A stretch of DNA of 64,000 nucleotides, taken from Streptomyces cucumeris (GTDB lineage: Bacteria > Actinomycetota > Actinomycetes > Streptomycetales > Streptomycetaceae). Shown piece by piece: positions 28,944 to 37,641 of this stretch (position 1 is its first letter; every line of letters starts with the position of its first letter). The stretch spans positions 275,095-339,094 of the forward strand of contig NZ_JANCLX010000005.1 in NCBI RefSeq assembly GCF_024295805.1. The letters run 5' to 3'. The translations under genes and the position numbers were made by a program. The notes beneath the pieces are model-generated. The model worked only from the letters and a program-made list of their open reading frames with translations. It ran no database searches and had not been told where the DNA came from.

Positions 28944-31184
28944 TCATCGTTCGGAAACCCTGTGGGCATCCTCGACCCGTCCTTGGCCGCCGAGCCGGTG
29001 GTCCAGTGCCGTGCAGCGCCTTCCCGCCGAAACCGTACGCACCGCCTGCCCGAGCGCGCGACGCGAGCCGACCAGCACCACAAGGCGCTTGGCGCGCGTC
29101 ACCGCGGTGTAGAGCAGGTTGCGCTGGAGCATCATCCAGGCTCCGGTGGTCACCGGAATCACGACGGCCGGGTACTCACTGCCCTGCGAGCGGTGGATGG
29201 TCACCGCATAGGCGTGAGCCAGCTCATCCAGCTCGTCGAAGTCGTACGGCACCTCCTCGTCCTCGTCCGTCAGCACGGTCAGCCGCTGCTCGTCGGTGTC
29301 GAGGGAGGTGACGACTCCAACCGTGCCGTTGAAGACTCCATTGGCCCCTTTCTCATAATTGTTACGGATCTGGGTCACCTTGTCGCCGACACGGAAGATC
29401 CGGCCGCCGAAACGGCGCTCCGGGAGGTCCGGGCGGGCCGGGGTGATGGCCTGCTGAAGCAGTCCGTTCAGCGCGCCCGCGCCCGCCGGACCGCGGTGCA
29501 TCGGGGCGAGAACCTGCACGTCACGCCGGGGGTCCAGACCGAATTTGGCGGGCAGGCGACGGGCCGCGACATCGACCGTGAGCCGCCCGGCCTCCTCGGT
29601 GTCGTCCTCCACGAAGAGGAAGAAATCGGAGAGCCCCTGGGTGAGCGGCGGCACCCCCTCGTTGATCCGGTGGGCGTTGGTGACCACACCGGACTGCTGG
29701 GCCTGGCGGAAGATCCGGGTCAGCCGCACCGCGGGGACCGGGCCGCCGGGGGCCAGCAGATCGCGCAGCACCTCCCCGGCACCGACGCTGGGGAGCTGGT
29801 CCACATCGCCGACGAAGAGCAGGTGCGCACCCGGCGGAACCGCCTTGACCAGCTTGTTGGCCAGCAGCAGATCGAGCATGGAGGCCTCGTCGACCACCAC
29901 CAGATCGGCGTCCAGCGGGCGGTCCCGGTCATACGCGGCGTCCCCGCCGGGCTTGAGCTCCAGCAGCCGGTGGACGGTGGACGCCTCGGCGCCGGTCAGC
30001 TCGGCGAGCCGCTTGGCGGCCCGGCCGGTGGGGGCCGCCAGCACCACCTTGGCCTTCTTGGCGCGGGCCAGCTCCACCACGGACCGGACGGTGAAGGACT
30101 TGCCGCACCCCGGGCCGCCGGTGAGCACCGCGACCTTCTCGGTGAGCGCCAGCCGCACCGCCTCCCGCTGCTCGGGGGCCAGCTCGGCGCCGGTGCGGCC
30201 GGCCAGCCAGGTCAGCGCCTTCTCCCAGTCCACCCCCTGGAAGGCGGGCATCCGGTCCTCCTCGGTGCGCAGCAGCCGCCGCACCTGACCGGCCAGCGAG
30301 AGCTCCGCGCGGTGGAACGGGACCAGATAGACCGCCGCGACCGGATCGCCGCCGTCCGGGGCGGGGACCCGCTCCCGCACCACGCCCTCCTCGGCGGCGA
30401 GCTCGCCCAGGCAGTCGATCACCAGGCCGGTGTCGACCTGGAGCAACTTCACCGCGTCCGCGATCAGTTGCTCCTCGGGGAGATAGCAGTGGCCGTTGTC
30501 CGTGGACTGGGACAGGGCGTACTGGAGACCGGCCTTGACCCGGTCCGGGCTGTCATGCGGAATGCCGACGGACTGGGCGATCTTGTCGGCGGTGAGGAAG
30601 CCGATGCCCCAGACGTCGGCCGCCAGCCGGTACGGCTCGTTCTTCACCACGGAGATCGAGGCGTCTCCGTACTTCTTGTAGATCCGCACCGCGATGGAGG
30701 TGGAGACGCCGACGCCCTGGAGGAAGATCATGACCTCCTTGATGGCCTTCTGCTCCTCCCAGGCCGCGCCGATCATCTTGGTGCGCTTGGGGCCGAGCCC
30801 GGGGACCTCGATCAGCCGCTCCGGCCGCTGCTCGATGACGTCCAGGGTCTCGACGCCGAAGTGCTCGGTGATCCGGTCGGCGATCCGCGGACCGATCCCC
30901 TTGATCAGACCGGAGCCCAGATAGCGGCGGATGCCCTGGACGGTGGCGGGGAGGACGGTGGTGTAGTTCTCCACGGTGAACTGCTTGCCGTACTGCGGAT
31001 GGGAGCCCCAGCGGCCCTCCATCCGCAGTGACTCGCCCGGCTGGGCGCCCAGCAGCGAGCCCACGACGGTCAGCAGATCGCCCGCGCCACGGCCGGTGTC
31101 GACCCGCGCGACCGTGTAGCCGTTCTCCTCATTGGCGTAGGTGATCCGCTCCAGAACCCCTTCGACCACCGCGAGTTTGAGCAT
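28944..31184 (-). CDS. recD2: ATP-dependent RecD2-like DNA helicase
   Basis: SF1B 5'-3' helicase of 746 residues. The N-terminal OB-like part (VVGSLLGAQPGESLRMEGRW) leads to helix-hairpin-helix repeats (GIGPRIADRITEHFG; VPGLGPKRTKMIGAAW) and then the ATPase core. The core has Walker A LTGGPGCGKSFT near residues 354-363, motif II VVVDEASMLD, motif III LLFVGDVDQLPSVGAGEVL, and the C-terminal UvrD_C_2 segment AYAVTIHRSQGSEYPAVVIP with VTRAKRLVVLVG. It lacks RecBC partners, as RecD2 proteins do. The ATG at 31184 gives MLKLAVVEGVLERITY. Likely role: DNA repair. Stand-alone gene. Confidence 0.92.
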   Translation of the reverse strand: MLKLAVVEGVLERITYANEENGYTVARVDTGRGAGDLLTVVGSLLGAQPGESLRMEGRWGSHPQYGKQFTVENYTTVLPATVQGIRRYLGSGLIKGIGPRIADRITEHFGVETLDVIEQRPERLIEVPGLGPKRTKMIGAAWEEQKAIKEVMIFLQGVGVSTSIAVRIYKKYGDASISVVKNEPYRLAADVWGIGFLTADKIAQSVGIPHDSPDRVKAGLQYALSQSTDNGHCYLPEEQLIADAVKLLQVDTGLVIDCLGELAAEEGVVRERVPAPDGGDPVAAVYLVPFHRAELSLAGQVRRLLRTEEDRMPAFQGVDWEKALTWLAGRTGAELAPEQREAVRLALTEKVAVLTGGPGCGKSFTVRSVVELARAKKAKVVLAAPTGRAAKRLAELTGAEASTVHRLLELKPGGDAAYDRDRPLDADLVVVDEASMLDLLLANKLVKAVPPGAHLLFVGDVDQLPSVGAGEVLRDLLAPGGPVPAVRLTRIFRQAQQSGVVTNAHRINEGVPPLTQGLSDFFLFVEDDTEEAGRLTVDVAARRLPAKFGLDPRRDVQVLAPMHRGPAGAGALNGLLQQAITPARPDLPERRFGGRIFRVGDKVTQIRNNYEKGANGVFNGTVGVVTSLDTDEQRLTVLTDEDEEVPYDFDELDELAHAYAVTIHRSQGSEYPAVVIPVTTGAWMMLQRNLLYTAVTRAKRLVVLVGSRRALGQAVRTVSAGRRCTALDHRLGGQGRVEDAHRVSER

Positions 31185-31236
31185 GGACCGACCGTACCGC
31201 CGGGGCCCGACAGCCGGTCCGCCGACGGTCGGCGGC

Positions 31237-31245
31237 TGTGGACAA
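31237..31245 (-). promoter_or_regulatory. single DnaA-box-like 9-mer
   Basis: TGTGGACAA is the reverse complement of TTGTCCACA, which fits the Streptomyces DnaA-box consensus. It is isolated in the gap between the helicase and rbsR, so it is not an origin. It may be chance or a regulatory DnaA site. Confidence 0.25.
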
Positions 31246-31330
31246 CCGGCCGGGACGGACCGCCGGGGCCGATCATCGCGGAGTATCACGATCCGGTTTC
31301 GGGGCGGACCGAGCTCTTGTCGATGTCCCG

Positions 31331-31366
31331 TGTAATCGATTCCAATCCTCCGTGTAATCGATTCCA
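31331..31366. promoter_or_regulatory. tandem LacI-family operators upstream of rbsR
   Basis: TGTAATCGATTCCA occurs twice, at 31331-31344 and 31353-31366, exactly 22 bp apart. Each is a near-palindrome around AATCGATT. The second ends 14 bp before the rbsR ATG, next to the ribosome site GAGGAGG. Two-turn phasing suggests cooperative binding by the adjacent LacI protein, repressing the whole operon. Confidence 0.82.
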
Positions 31367-31380
31367 CGAGGAGGTGGACG

Positions 31381-32397
31381 ATGCCGGCCATCAAGGACGT
31401 GGCGCAACGGGCCGGGGTGTCCGTCGCGACGGTTTCGCGGGTGCTCAACCAACACCCCTCCGTCCGCGCCGACACCCGGGAGCGCGTACTCGCCGCGGTC
31501 GCCGACCTCGGCTACCGCCCCAACGCCGTCGCCCGCTCGCTGCGCACCGACCAGACCCGGGCCCTGGGACTGGTCATCAGTGACGTGCTGAATCCTTTCT
31601 TCACCGAGCTGGCCCGCTCCGTCGAGGACGCCGCCCGCGACCTGGGCTACAGCGTGGTGATCGGCAACGCCGATGAGCGGCCCGAACTCCAGGATCACCA
31701 CGTCCGCACCCTGATGGACCGCCGTATCGACGGGCTGCTGATCTCCCCCACCGACGGCGGCTCGCCGATGATGCTGGACGCCGCCCGTACCGGTACGCCC
31801 ATGGTCTTCGTCGACCGCTGGATCGAGGACGAGAGCCTGGCGTCGGTGCCCGTGGTGCGCACCGACGGCCGGGACGCCATCCGCGATCTGGTGGCCCATC
31901 TGCATGCGCTCGGCCACCGCAGGCTCGCCATCATCGCGGGCCCGGCGGCCACCACCACCGGACGTGAGCGGGTGGACGCCTTCCGGGCGGCACTGCGGGA
32001 GTTCGGCCTCACGCTGGACGACGGCCATATCGGCCAGGGCGACTTCCAGGCGGACAGCGGACGCCGGGTCACCGCCCGGTTCCTCGATCTGCCGCGCCCC
32101 CCGGACGCCATCTTCGCCGCGGACAACCTGATGGCGCTGGGGGCGATGGACGAGATCCGCGCACGGGGCCTGCGGGTGCCCGGCGACATCGCGCTCGCCG
32201 CGTTCGACGACATCCCCTGGTTCGTCCACACCGATCCGCCCATCACCGCCATCGCCCAGCCCACCGGGGAACTCGGCCACGCCGCCGTCCGCGCGCTGGT
32301 CGACCTCGTCGAGGGCCGTCCCGCGGAGTCGGTGACCCTCTCCGCCCGCCTGGTCACCCGCCGCTCGTGCGGCGAGCCCGAAGGGAGCAAGCCATGA
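31381..32397 (+). CDS. rbsR: LacI family transcriptional regulator of the ribose-type operon
   Basis: Repressor of 338 residues. The N-terminal LacI HTH reads AIKDVAQRAGVSVATVSRVLNQ, followed by the hinge region (RPNAVARSLRTDQTRALGLV) and a periplasmic-binding-protein-like sensor (VISDVLNPFFTELARSVE; GHRRLAIIAGPA; PDAIFAADNLMALGAMDEI; ALAAFDDIPWF). The ATG at 31381 has a strong GAGGAGG site. It is the first gene of the operon and overlaps rbsA by 4 bp. The identical pair of AATCGATT operators just upstream implies autoregulation. Ribose or a similar pentose is the probable inducer from the rbsK/rbsD context. Confidence 0.92.
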   Translation: MPAIKDVAQRAGVSVATVSRVLNQHPSVRADTRERVLAAVADLGYRPNAVARSLRTDQTRALGLVISDVLNPFFTELARSVEDAARDLGYSVVIGNADERPELQDHHVRTLMDRRIDGLLISPTDGGSPMMLDAARTGTPMVFVDRWIEDESLASVPVVRTDGRDAIRDLVAHLHALGHRRLAIIAGPAATTTGRERVDAFRAALREFGLTLDDGHIGQGDFQADSGRRVTARFLDLPRPPDAIFAADNLMALGAMDEIRARGLRVPGDIALAAFDDIPWFVHTDPPITAIAQPTGELGHAAVRALVDLVEGRPAESVTLSARLVTRRSCGEPEGSKP

Positions 32398-33971
32398 GCA
32401 CGACGTCCCGTGTCACCGAGGAGCCGTCGCGCCCGGAGTCCGAACTGCTGCGGATGGAGGGCGTCCGCAAGACCTTCCCCGGTGTGGTCGCGCTGGACGG
32501 CGTCGACTTCGACCTGCGCCGCGGTGAGGTGCACGTCCTGCTGGGCGAGAACGGCGCGGGCAAGAGCACGCTCATCAAGATGCTCTCCGGCGCCCACCGC
32601 CCGGACGGCGGCCGTGTGCTGGTCGACGGCGCCCCGGTGCGCATCGACGGCGCCCAGGACGCCGAACGGCTCGGTATCGCCACCATCTACCAGGAGTTCA
32701 ACCTCGTCCCCGACCTCAGCGTCGCCGAAAACATCTTCCTGGGCCGCCAGCCGCGCCGCTTCGGCATGATCGACCGCCACACGATGTACGAGCGGGCCGC
32801 CGAACTCCTCGCCCGCGTCGGGGTGGACGTCTCCCCCCGCACCCGGGTGCGGGACCTGGGCATCGCCCGGCTCCAGATGGTCGAGATCGCCAAGGCGCTC
32901 AGCCTGGAGGCACGCGTACTGATCATGGACGAGCCGACCGCGGTGCTCACCACCGAGGAGGTCGACAAGCTCTTCCGGATCGTGCGCCGGCTGCGCGAGG
33001 ACGGGGTGGGCATCGTCTTCATCACCCACCACCTGGAGGAGATCGCCGCCCTGGGCGACCGGGTGACCGTCCTGCGCGACGGCCGCAGCGTCACCCAGGT
33101 CCCGGCCGCCACCGATCAGGACGAGCTGGTGCGGCTGATGGTCGGCCGCTCCATCGAGCAGCAGTACCCGCGCGAACGCGCCGACGCCGGTGAGCCGCTG
33201 CTGAAGGTCGAGGGGCTCACCCGCGACGGCAGCTTCCACGACATCGGCTTCGAGGTGCGCGCCGGTGAAGTGGTGGGCCTGGCCGGTCTGGTGGGCGCGG
33301 GCCGTACCGAGGTGGTGCGGGCGCTGTTCGGCGCCGACCCCTACGACTCGGGCACCGTCGAGGTGGCGGGCGCCCCGCTGCCCCGCCATGACGTGGTGGC
33401 CGCGATGGCCGCCGGTGTCGGTCTGGTACCGGAGGACCGCAAGGGCCAGGGGCTGCTGCTGGACGCCTCCGTACAGGAGAACCTCGGCCTGGTCAGCCTG
33501 CGTTCCGCGACCCGCGCGGGCCTGGTCGACCGGGCCGCGCAGCGGCGCGCCGCCGAGCGCGTCGCGGAGCAGCTCGCCGTCCGGATGGCCGGGCTCGACC
33601 AGCGGGTGCGCACCCTCTCCGGCGGCAACCAGCAGAAGGTCGTCATCGGCAAGTGGCTGCTCGCCGACAGCAGGGTGCTGATCCTCGACGAGCCGACCCG
33701 CGGTATCGACGTGGGCGCCAAGGTCGAGATCTACCAGCTCATCAATGAACTCACCGCATCGGGCCACGCGGTCCTGATGATCTCCAGCGATCTGCCCGAG
33801 GTGCTGGGGATGAGCGACCGGGTCCTGGTCATGGCCCAGGGCCGGATCGCCGGTGAGCTGACCGCGCACGAAGCGACCCAGGACGCCGTGATGGCCCTGG
33901 CAGTGAAGGACGTCAAGGGCGCCGACGAAGGAGTCGGCGTCACGGAAAAGGAGGGACCCCGTGGCAACTGA
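32394..33971 (+). CDS. rbsA: ribose-type ABC transporter ATP-binding protein (two domains)
   Basis: ATPase of 525 residues with two fused nucleotide-binding domains. Domain 1 has Walker A LGENGAGKST near residue 53 and Walker B LIMDEPTAVL, but its signature is degenerate (DLGIARLQMVEIAKAL), which is usual for RbsA proteins. Domain 2 has a degenerate P-loop (GLVGAGRTEVVRALFG), a canonical LSGGNQQKVVIGKWL signature, and Walker B LILDEPTRGIDVG. It overlaps rbsR at ATGA and the next gene by 11 bp. It energises import through the following fused permease. Confidence 0.94.
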   Translation: MSTTSRVTEEPSRPESELLRMEGVRKTFPGVVALDGVDFDLRRGEVHVLLGENGAGKSTLIKMLSGAHRPDGGRVLVDGAPVRIDGAQDAERLGIATIYQEFNLVPDLSVAENIFLGRQPRRFGMIDRHTMYERAAELLARVGVDVSPRTRVRDLGIARLQMVEIAKALSLEARVLIMDEPTAVLTTEEVDKLFRIVRRLREDGVGIVFITHHLEEIAALGDRVTVLRDGRSVTQVPAATDQDELVRLMVGRSIEQQYPRERADAGEPLLKVEGLTRDGSFHDIGFEVRAGEVVGLAGLVGAGRTEVVRALFGADPYDSGTVEVAGAPLPRHDVVAAMAAGVGLVPEDRKGQGLLLDASVQENLGLVSLRSATRAGLVDRAAQRRAAERVAEQLAVRMAGLDQRVRTLSGGNQQKVVIGKWLLADSRVLILDEPTRGIDVGAKVEIYQLINELTASGHAVLMISSDLPEVLGMSDRVLVMAQGRIAGELTAHEATQDAVMALAVKDVKGADEGVGVTEKEGPRGN

Positions 33972-35910
33972 CACGCCTCACGTCACAAAGGACCCCGGGG
34001 GCCCGGCGGTGCTGCGCCGTGTGCTGCTCGACAACGGCGCGCTGAGCGCCCTGGTACTGCTGGTGGCGGCGATGTCGCTGCTCTCCGGCGACTTCCTGAC
34101 CACCGACAATCTCCTGAACGTCGGTGTCCAGGCGGCGGTCACCGCGATCCTCGCCTTCGGTGTCACCTTCGTCATCGTCTCCGCCGGCATCGACCTGTCC
34201 GTCGGCTCGGTCGCCGCGCTCTCGGCCACCGTGCTGGCCTGGTCCGCCAGTTCCCAGGGGCTGCCGGTCTGGCTGGCGGCGCTGCTCGCCGTCGGTACGG
34301 GCATCGCCTGCGGTCTGGTCAGCGGCGCGCTGGTCTCCTACGGCAAACTGCCGCCGTTCATCGCCACGCTGGCGATGCTCTCGATCGGCCGTGGTCTGGC
34401 GCTGGTCATCTCCCAGGGCAGCCCGATCGCCGTCCCCGACGCGGTCTCCGGACTCGGTGACACCCTCGGCGGCTGGCTGCCGGTCCCGGTCATCGTGATG
34501 ATCGTGATGGGTCTGCTCACCGCCGGAGTCCTCGGCCGCACCTACGCGGGCCGCGCGATGTACGCGATCGGCGGCAACGAGGAGGCGGCCCGGCTCTCCG
34601 GGATCCGCGTGGCGCGCCAGAAGCTCGTCATCTACGCGCTCTCCGGCGGATTCGCCGCCGTCGCGGGCATCGTGCTCGCCTCCCGGCTGTCCTCGGCCCA
34701 GCCGCAGGCCGCGGTCGGCTACGAACTGGACGCCATCGCCGCAGTGGTCATCGGCGGCGCGAGCCTGTCCGGCGGCGTCGGCAAGGCGTCCGGCACGCTG
34801 ATCGGCGCGCTGATCCTGGCGGTGCTGCGCAACGGGCTCAACCTGCTGGAGGTGTCCGCCTTCTGGCAGCAGGTCGTCATCGGTGTGGTCATCGCGCTCG
34901 CGGTGCTGCTCGACACCCTGCGCCGCCGTGCGGGCTCCCGTCCCGCCGCCCCCGGCGCGTCCGCCGGAGGACCGCAGGGGCCGGGCCGCAGAGCGGCAGC
35001 GACGGCCGGGCGGTTCGCGGTGGCGGCGGTGGCCGTCAGCGCCGTGGTGCTCGCCTCCTCCTTCCTGCACTCGGGCGACTCCGGGGGCAAGGGCACCAAG
35101 ATGGGGCTGTCGGTCTCCACGCTCAACAACCCCTTCTTCGTACAGCTCAAGGCGGGTGCGCAGGAGGAGGCCAAGGCCGCCGGGGTGAGCCTGACCGTCA
35201 CCGACGCCCAGAACGACGCCTCCCAGCAGGCCAATCAGATCCAGAACTTCACCAGCCAGAACATGAAGTCGATCATCATCAACCCGGTCGACTCCGATGC
35301 CGCGGGCCCGTCCGTCAAGGCGGCCAACAAGGCCGGTATCCCGGTGCTCGCCGCCGACCGCGGCGTCAACAAGGCCAGCATCGAGACACTGGTGGCCTCG
35401 GACAACATCGCGGGCGGCAAGCTGGCCGCGAAGACGCTGGCCGAACGGCTCGGCGGCAAGGGGAAGATCCTGGTGCTCCAGGGCGTCGCCGGTACCTCGG
35501 CCTCGCGTGAGCGCGGCCAGGGCTTCTCGGAGGGCCTGAAGGCGTACCCGGGCATCGAGGTGGTCGGTAAGCAGCCCGCCGACTTCGACCGGGCCAAGGC
35601 ACTGGACGTGACCACCAACCTGCTCCAGTCCCACCCCGGTGTGGACGGGATCTTCGCCGAGAACGACGAGATGGCGCTCGGCGCGGTCAAGGCGCTCGGC
35701 CCCAAGGCGGGCAAGTCCGTCGACGTGGTCGGCTTCGACGGCACCCCGGACGGTCTGAAGGCGGTGAAGGACGGCACGCTCGCCGCGACCGTCGCCCAGC
35801 AGCCGCGCGAGCTGGGGAAGATGGCCGTGCGGAACGCGATCCGGGCCGCCAAGGGCAAGGACGTCGACAAGACGGTCAAGGTGCCGGTGAAGGTCGTCGC
35901 GGCCAAGTGA
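33961..35910 (+). CDS. fused ribose-type ABC permease and substrate-binding protein (RbsC-RbsB)
   Basis: Single protein of 649 residues joining two normally separate subunits. Residues about 1-322 are an RbsC-like permease with the VSAGIDLSVGSVAALS motif and the IGGNEEAARLSGI cytoplasmic loop. Residues 323-347 are a Pro/Gly/Ala linker, and 348-367 (GRFAVAAVAVSAVVLASSF) are an extra membrane helix. From about residue 377 a complete Peripla_BP_4 domain begins (KMGLSVSTLNNPFFVQLK; NPVDSDAAGPSVK; IFAENDEMALGAVKAL; VVGFDGTPDGLKAV). There is no lipobox: the binding protein is tethered by the extra helix instead. No stop, internal ribosome site or frameshift is apparent, so the fusion looks real. 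GTG start at 33961, inside the rbsA 3' end. Confidence 0.92.
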   Translation: MATDTPHVTKDPGGPAVLRRVLLDNGALSALVLLVAAMSLLSGDFLTTDNLLNVGVQAAVTAILAFGVTFVIVSAGIDLSVGSVAALSATVLAWSASSQGLPVWLAALLAVGTGIACGLVSGALVSYGKLPPFIATLAMLSIGRGLALVISQGSPIAVPDAVSGLGDTLGGWLPVPVIVMIVMGLLTAGVLGRTYAGRAMYAIGGNEEAARLSGIRVARQKLVIYALSGGFAAVAGIVLASRLSSAQPQAAVGYELDAIAAVVIGGASLSGGVGKASGTLIGALILAVLRNGLNLLEVSAFWQQVVIGVVIALAVLLDTLRRRAGSRPAAPGASAGGPQGPGRRAAATAGRFAVAAVAVSAVVLASSFLHSGDSGGKGTKMGLSVSTLNNPFFVQLKAGAQEEAKAAGVSLTVTDAQNDASQQANQIQNFTSQNMKSIIINPVDSDAAGPSVKAANKAGIPVLAADRGVNKASIETLVASDNIAGGKLAAKTLAERLGGKGKILVLQGVAGTSASRERGQGFSEGLKAYPGIEVVGKQPADFDRAKALDVTTNLLQSHPGVDGIFAENDEMALGAVKALGPKAGKSVDVVGFDGTPDGLKAVKDGTLAATVAQQPRELGKMAVRNAIRAAKGKDVDKTVKVPVKVVAAK

Positions 35911-35956
35911 GCCCGGGACGCGCCGCCCGGCACCCGTCATGCGAAGGGACGTAACG

Positions 35957-36883
35957 ATGCACGACTACGACCTGTTGGTCGTGGGATCCGCCAACGCCGA
36001 TCTGGTGATCGGGGTCGAGCGCCGCCCGGGACCGGGCGAAACCGTCCTCGGTTCCGACCTGGCCGTCCACCCGGGCGGCAAGGGCGCCAACCAGGCCGTC
36101 GCCGCCGCCCGGCTCGGGGCCCGCACGGCCCTGCTGGCCCGGGTCGGCGACGACGACCACGGCCGGCTGCTGCTGGACTCACTGCGGACGGCCGGGGCGG
36201 ACACCTCCGGGATGCTCACCGGAGGGGCACCCACCGGGGTCGCGCTGATCACGGTGGATCCGTCCGGTGACAACAGCATCGTGGTCTCCCCCGGTGCCAA
36301 CGCCCGGCTCACCCCCGAGGACGTACGGGCCGCCGCCCCGCTGCTGGCCGCCGCCCGGGTGGTCTCGCTCCAACTGGAGATCCCGCTGGAGACCGTGGCC
36401 GAGGTGGTGCGCGCCGCCGCAGCGGGCGCGGAGGGGCGGCCGGGGCCGCGGGTGGTGCTGAACCCCTCGCCCGCCGCGCCGCTGCCCGACGGGGTGCTGG
36501 CCGTCTGCGATCCGCTGGTGGTCAACGAGCACGAGGCGCGCTTCCTGCTCGACGGCGATCCGGCGGGCGGCTCCGCCGAGCCCGCGGAGTGGGCGGCCGC
36601 CCTGCTGGCGCGCGGCCCGCGGTCGGTCGTGGTGACCCTGGGCGAACAGGGCGCGCTCGTGGCCGAGGGCGGCCGTACGGTCCTGGTGGACAGCCTCCCG
36701 GTGAAGGCCGTGGACACCACGGGCGCCGGGGACGCCTTCACCGGGGCGCTCGCCTGGCGCCTGGGCGTCGGCGACGGTCTGGAGGCGGCGGTGCGGTTCG
36801 CGGTGCGGGTGGGCGCCGCCGCGGTGACCCGGGCCGGTGCCCAGCAGTCCTTCCCCACCGCCGAGGACGTGGCGCGGCTGTGA
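35957..36883 (+). CDS. rbsK: ribokinase
   Basis: PfkB-family kinase of 308 residues that phosphorylates D-ribose. The N-terminus DLLVVGSANADLVIGVERRPGPGET and the di-Gly motif HPGGKGANQAVAAARLGA are diagnostic for ribokinase. The catalytic motif is DTTGAGDAFTGALAWRL. The ATG at 35957 is preferred because GAAGGGA sits 7 bases upstream; an in-frame ATG at 35939 lacks one. It is followed by rbsD with a GTGA overlap. Position 46 bp after the fused transporter supports the same operon. Confidence 0.94.
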   Translation: MHDYDLLVVGSANADLVIGVERRPGPGETVLGSDLAVHPGGKGANQAVAAARLGARTALLARVGDDDHGRLLLDSLRTAGADTSGMLTGGAPTGVALITVDPSGDNSIVVSPGANARLTPEDVRAAAPLLAAARVVSLQLEIPLETVAEVVRAAAAGAEGRPGPRVVLNPSPAAPLPDGVLAVCDPLVVNEHEARFLLDGDPAGGSAEPAEWAAALLARGPRSVVVTLGEQGALVAEGGRTVLVDSLPVKAVDTTGAGDAFTGALAWRLGVGDGLEAAVRFAVRVGAAAVTRAGAQQSFPTAEDVARL

Positions 36884-37284
36884 AACGGGCTGGAATCATC
36901 AACCGCCACCTCGGCGCCGGACTGGCCCGGTTGGGCCACACCGACACCGTGATGGTGTGCGACGCGGGGCTGCCGATCCCTTCCGGCCCGGACGCCCCGG
37001 TCGTCGTCGACCTCGCCCTCGTCCTGGGTGTGCCGTCCTTCGAGCAGGTGCTGACCGGGCTGCTGGACGAGCTGGTGGTCGAGGGGGCCTCGGCCGCGCG
37101 GGAGGTGCGAAACCACAACAAGGAGGCGACCGCGCTGCTGGAGGGGCTGTTCCCCGACGCGTCGCTGACGCTGGTGCCGCACGAGGAGCTGAAGGCGCTG
37201 ACCGGCCGGGCGCGGCTGGTGGTGCGCACCGGGGAGGCACGGCCGTACGCCAATGTGCTGCTGCGGTGCGGGGTGCCGTTCTGA
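36880..37284 (+). CDS. rbsD: D-ribose pyranase
   Basis: Small mutarotase of 134 residues that interconverts beta-pyranose and beta-furanose ribose for RbsK. It begins VKRAGIINRHLGAGLARLGHTDTVM, with the conserved His of NRHL; the C-terminal RTGEARPYANVLLRCGVPF is also diagnostic. The GTG at 36880 overlaps the rbsK stop. Last gene of the operon, followed by a perfect palindromic terminator. Confidence 0.94.
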   Translation: MKRAGIINRHLGAGLARLGHTDTVMVCDAGLPIPSGPDAPVVVDLALVLGVPSFEQVLTGLLDELVVEGASAAREVRNHNKEATALLEGLFPDASLTLVPHEELKALTGRARLVVRTGEARPYANVLLRCGVPF

Positions 37285-37302
37285 GGCTGCCGAAAGGCAC
37301 TT

Positions 37303-37334
37303 CGAGGGGCCCGGTCCATGGACCGGGCCCCTCG
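37303..37334. terminator. terminator of the ribose operon
   Basis: A perfect 32-bp palindrome at 37303-37334 centred on CCATGG (arms CGAGGGGCCCGGTCC / GGACCGGGCCCCTCG), 18 bp after the rbsD stop and followed by TTTCCC. Very stable hairpin; the sequence is symmetrical enough to act in both directions. Confidence 0.85.
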
Positions 37335-37641
37335 TTTCCCCTCCCCCAGGGCTTCCTCTCGATCCCCCCGGATCCCTCCCAGGAAGCCCGACGCACCGTA
37401 CGACCCGCCGGGGCCGGGAAGGGTTGCACGATTTCCGCGAGTTATCGATCTGTTACGCAATGTCAGCCGCCGCGGCCCGCTCCGGGCCGGGAGCGGCGGC
37501 CCGGAGAACAATTTCCCGGCGGTGCGACAACCCCGGTCGGGGCCGCACGTCTGGTGGGGTGAAGGCGGGTTTCCACGGCGCGGTCACGGCCCGGGTCCGC
37601 CTCTCACCGACCCGTTCCCCTCACTCCGGGAGTCGTTCCGT
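37335..37641. other. gene-free interval upstream of the Pro-rich secreted protein
   Basis: About 300 bp without a supportable gene. Open frames run through it but show no family resemblance. Around 37470-37505 there are nested GC inverted repeats (GGCCCG-CTC-CGGGCC and GCCGCCGC ... GCGGCGGC). An AT-richer patch at about 37437-37465 could hold the promoter for the gene at 37642. I cannot define a -35/-10 pair with confidence. Confidence 0.4.

Noticed and set aside
31237..31245. Replication origin suggested by a DnaA box
   Set aside because: Only one box, and no dnaA, dnaN or AT-rich unwinding region nearby.
31695..33974. A 759-codon leftward frame
   Set aside because: Antisense to rbsR and rbsA; no domain.
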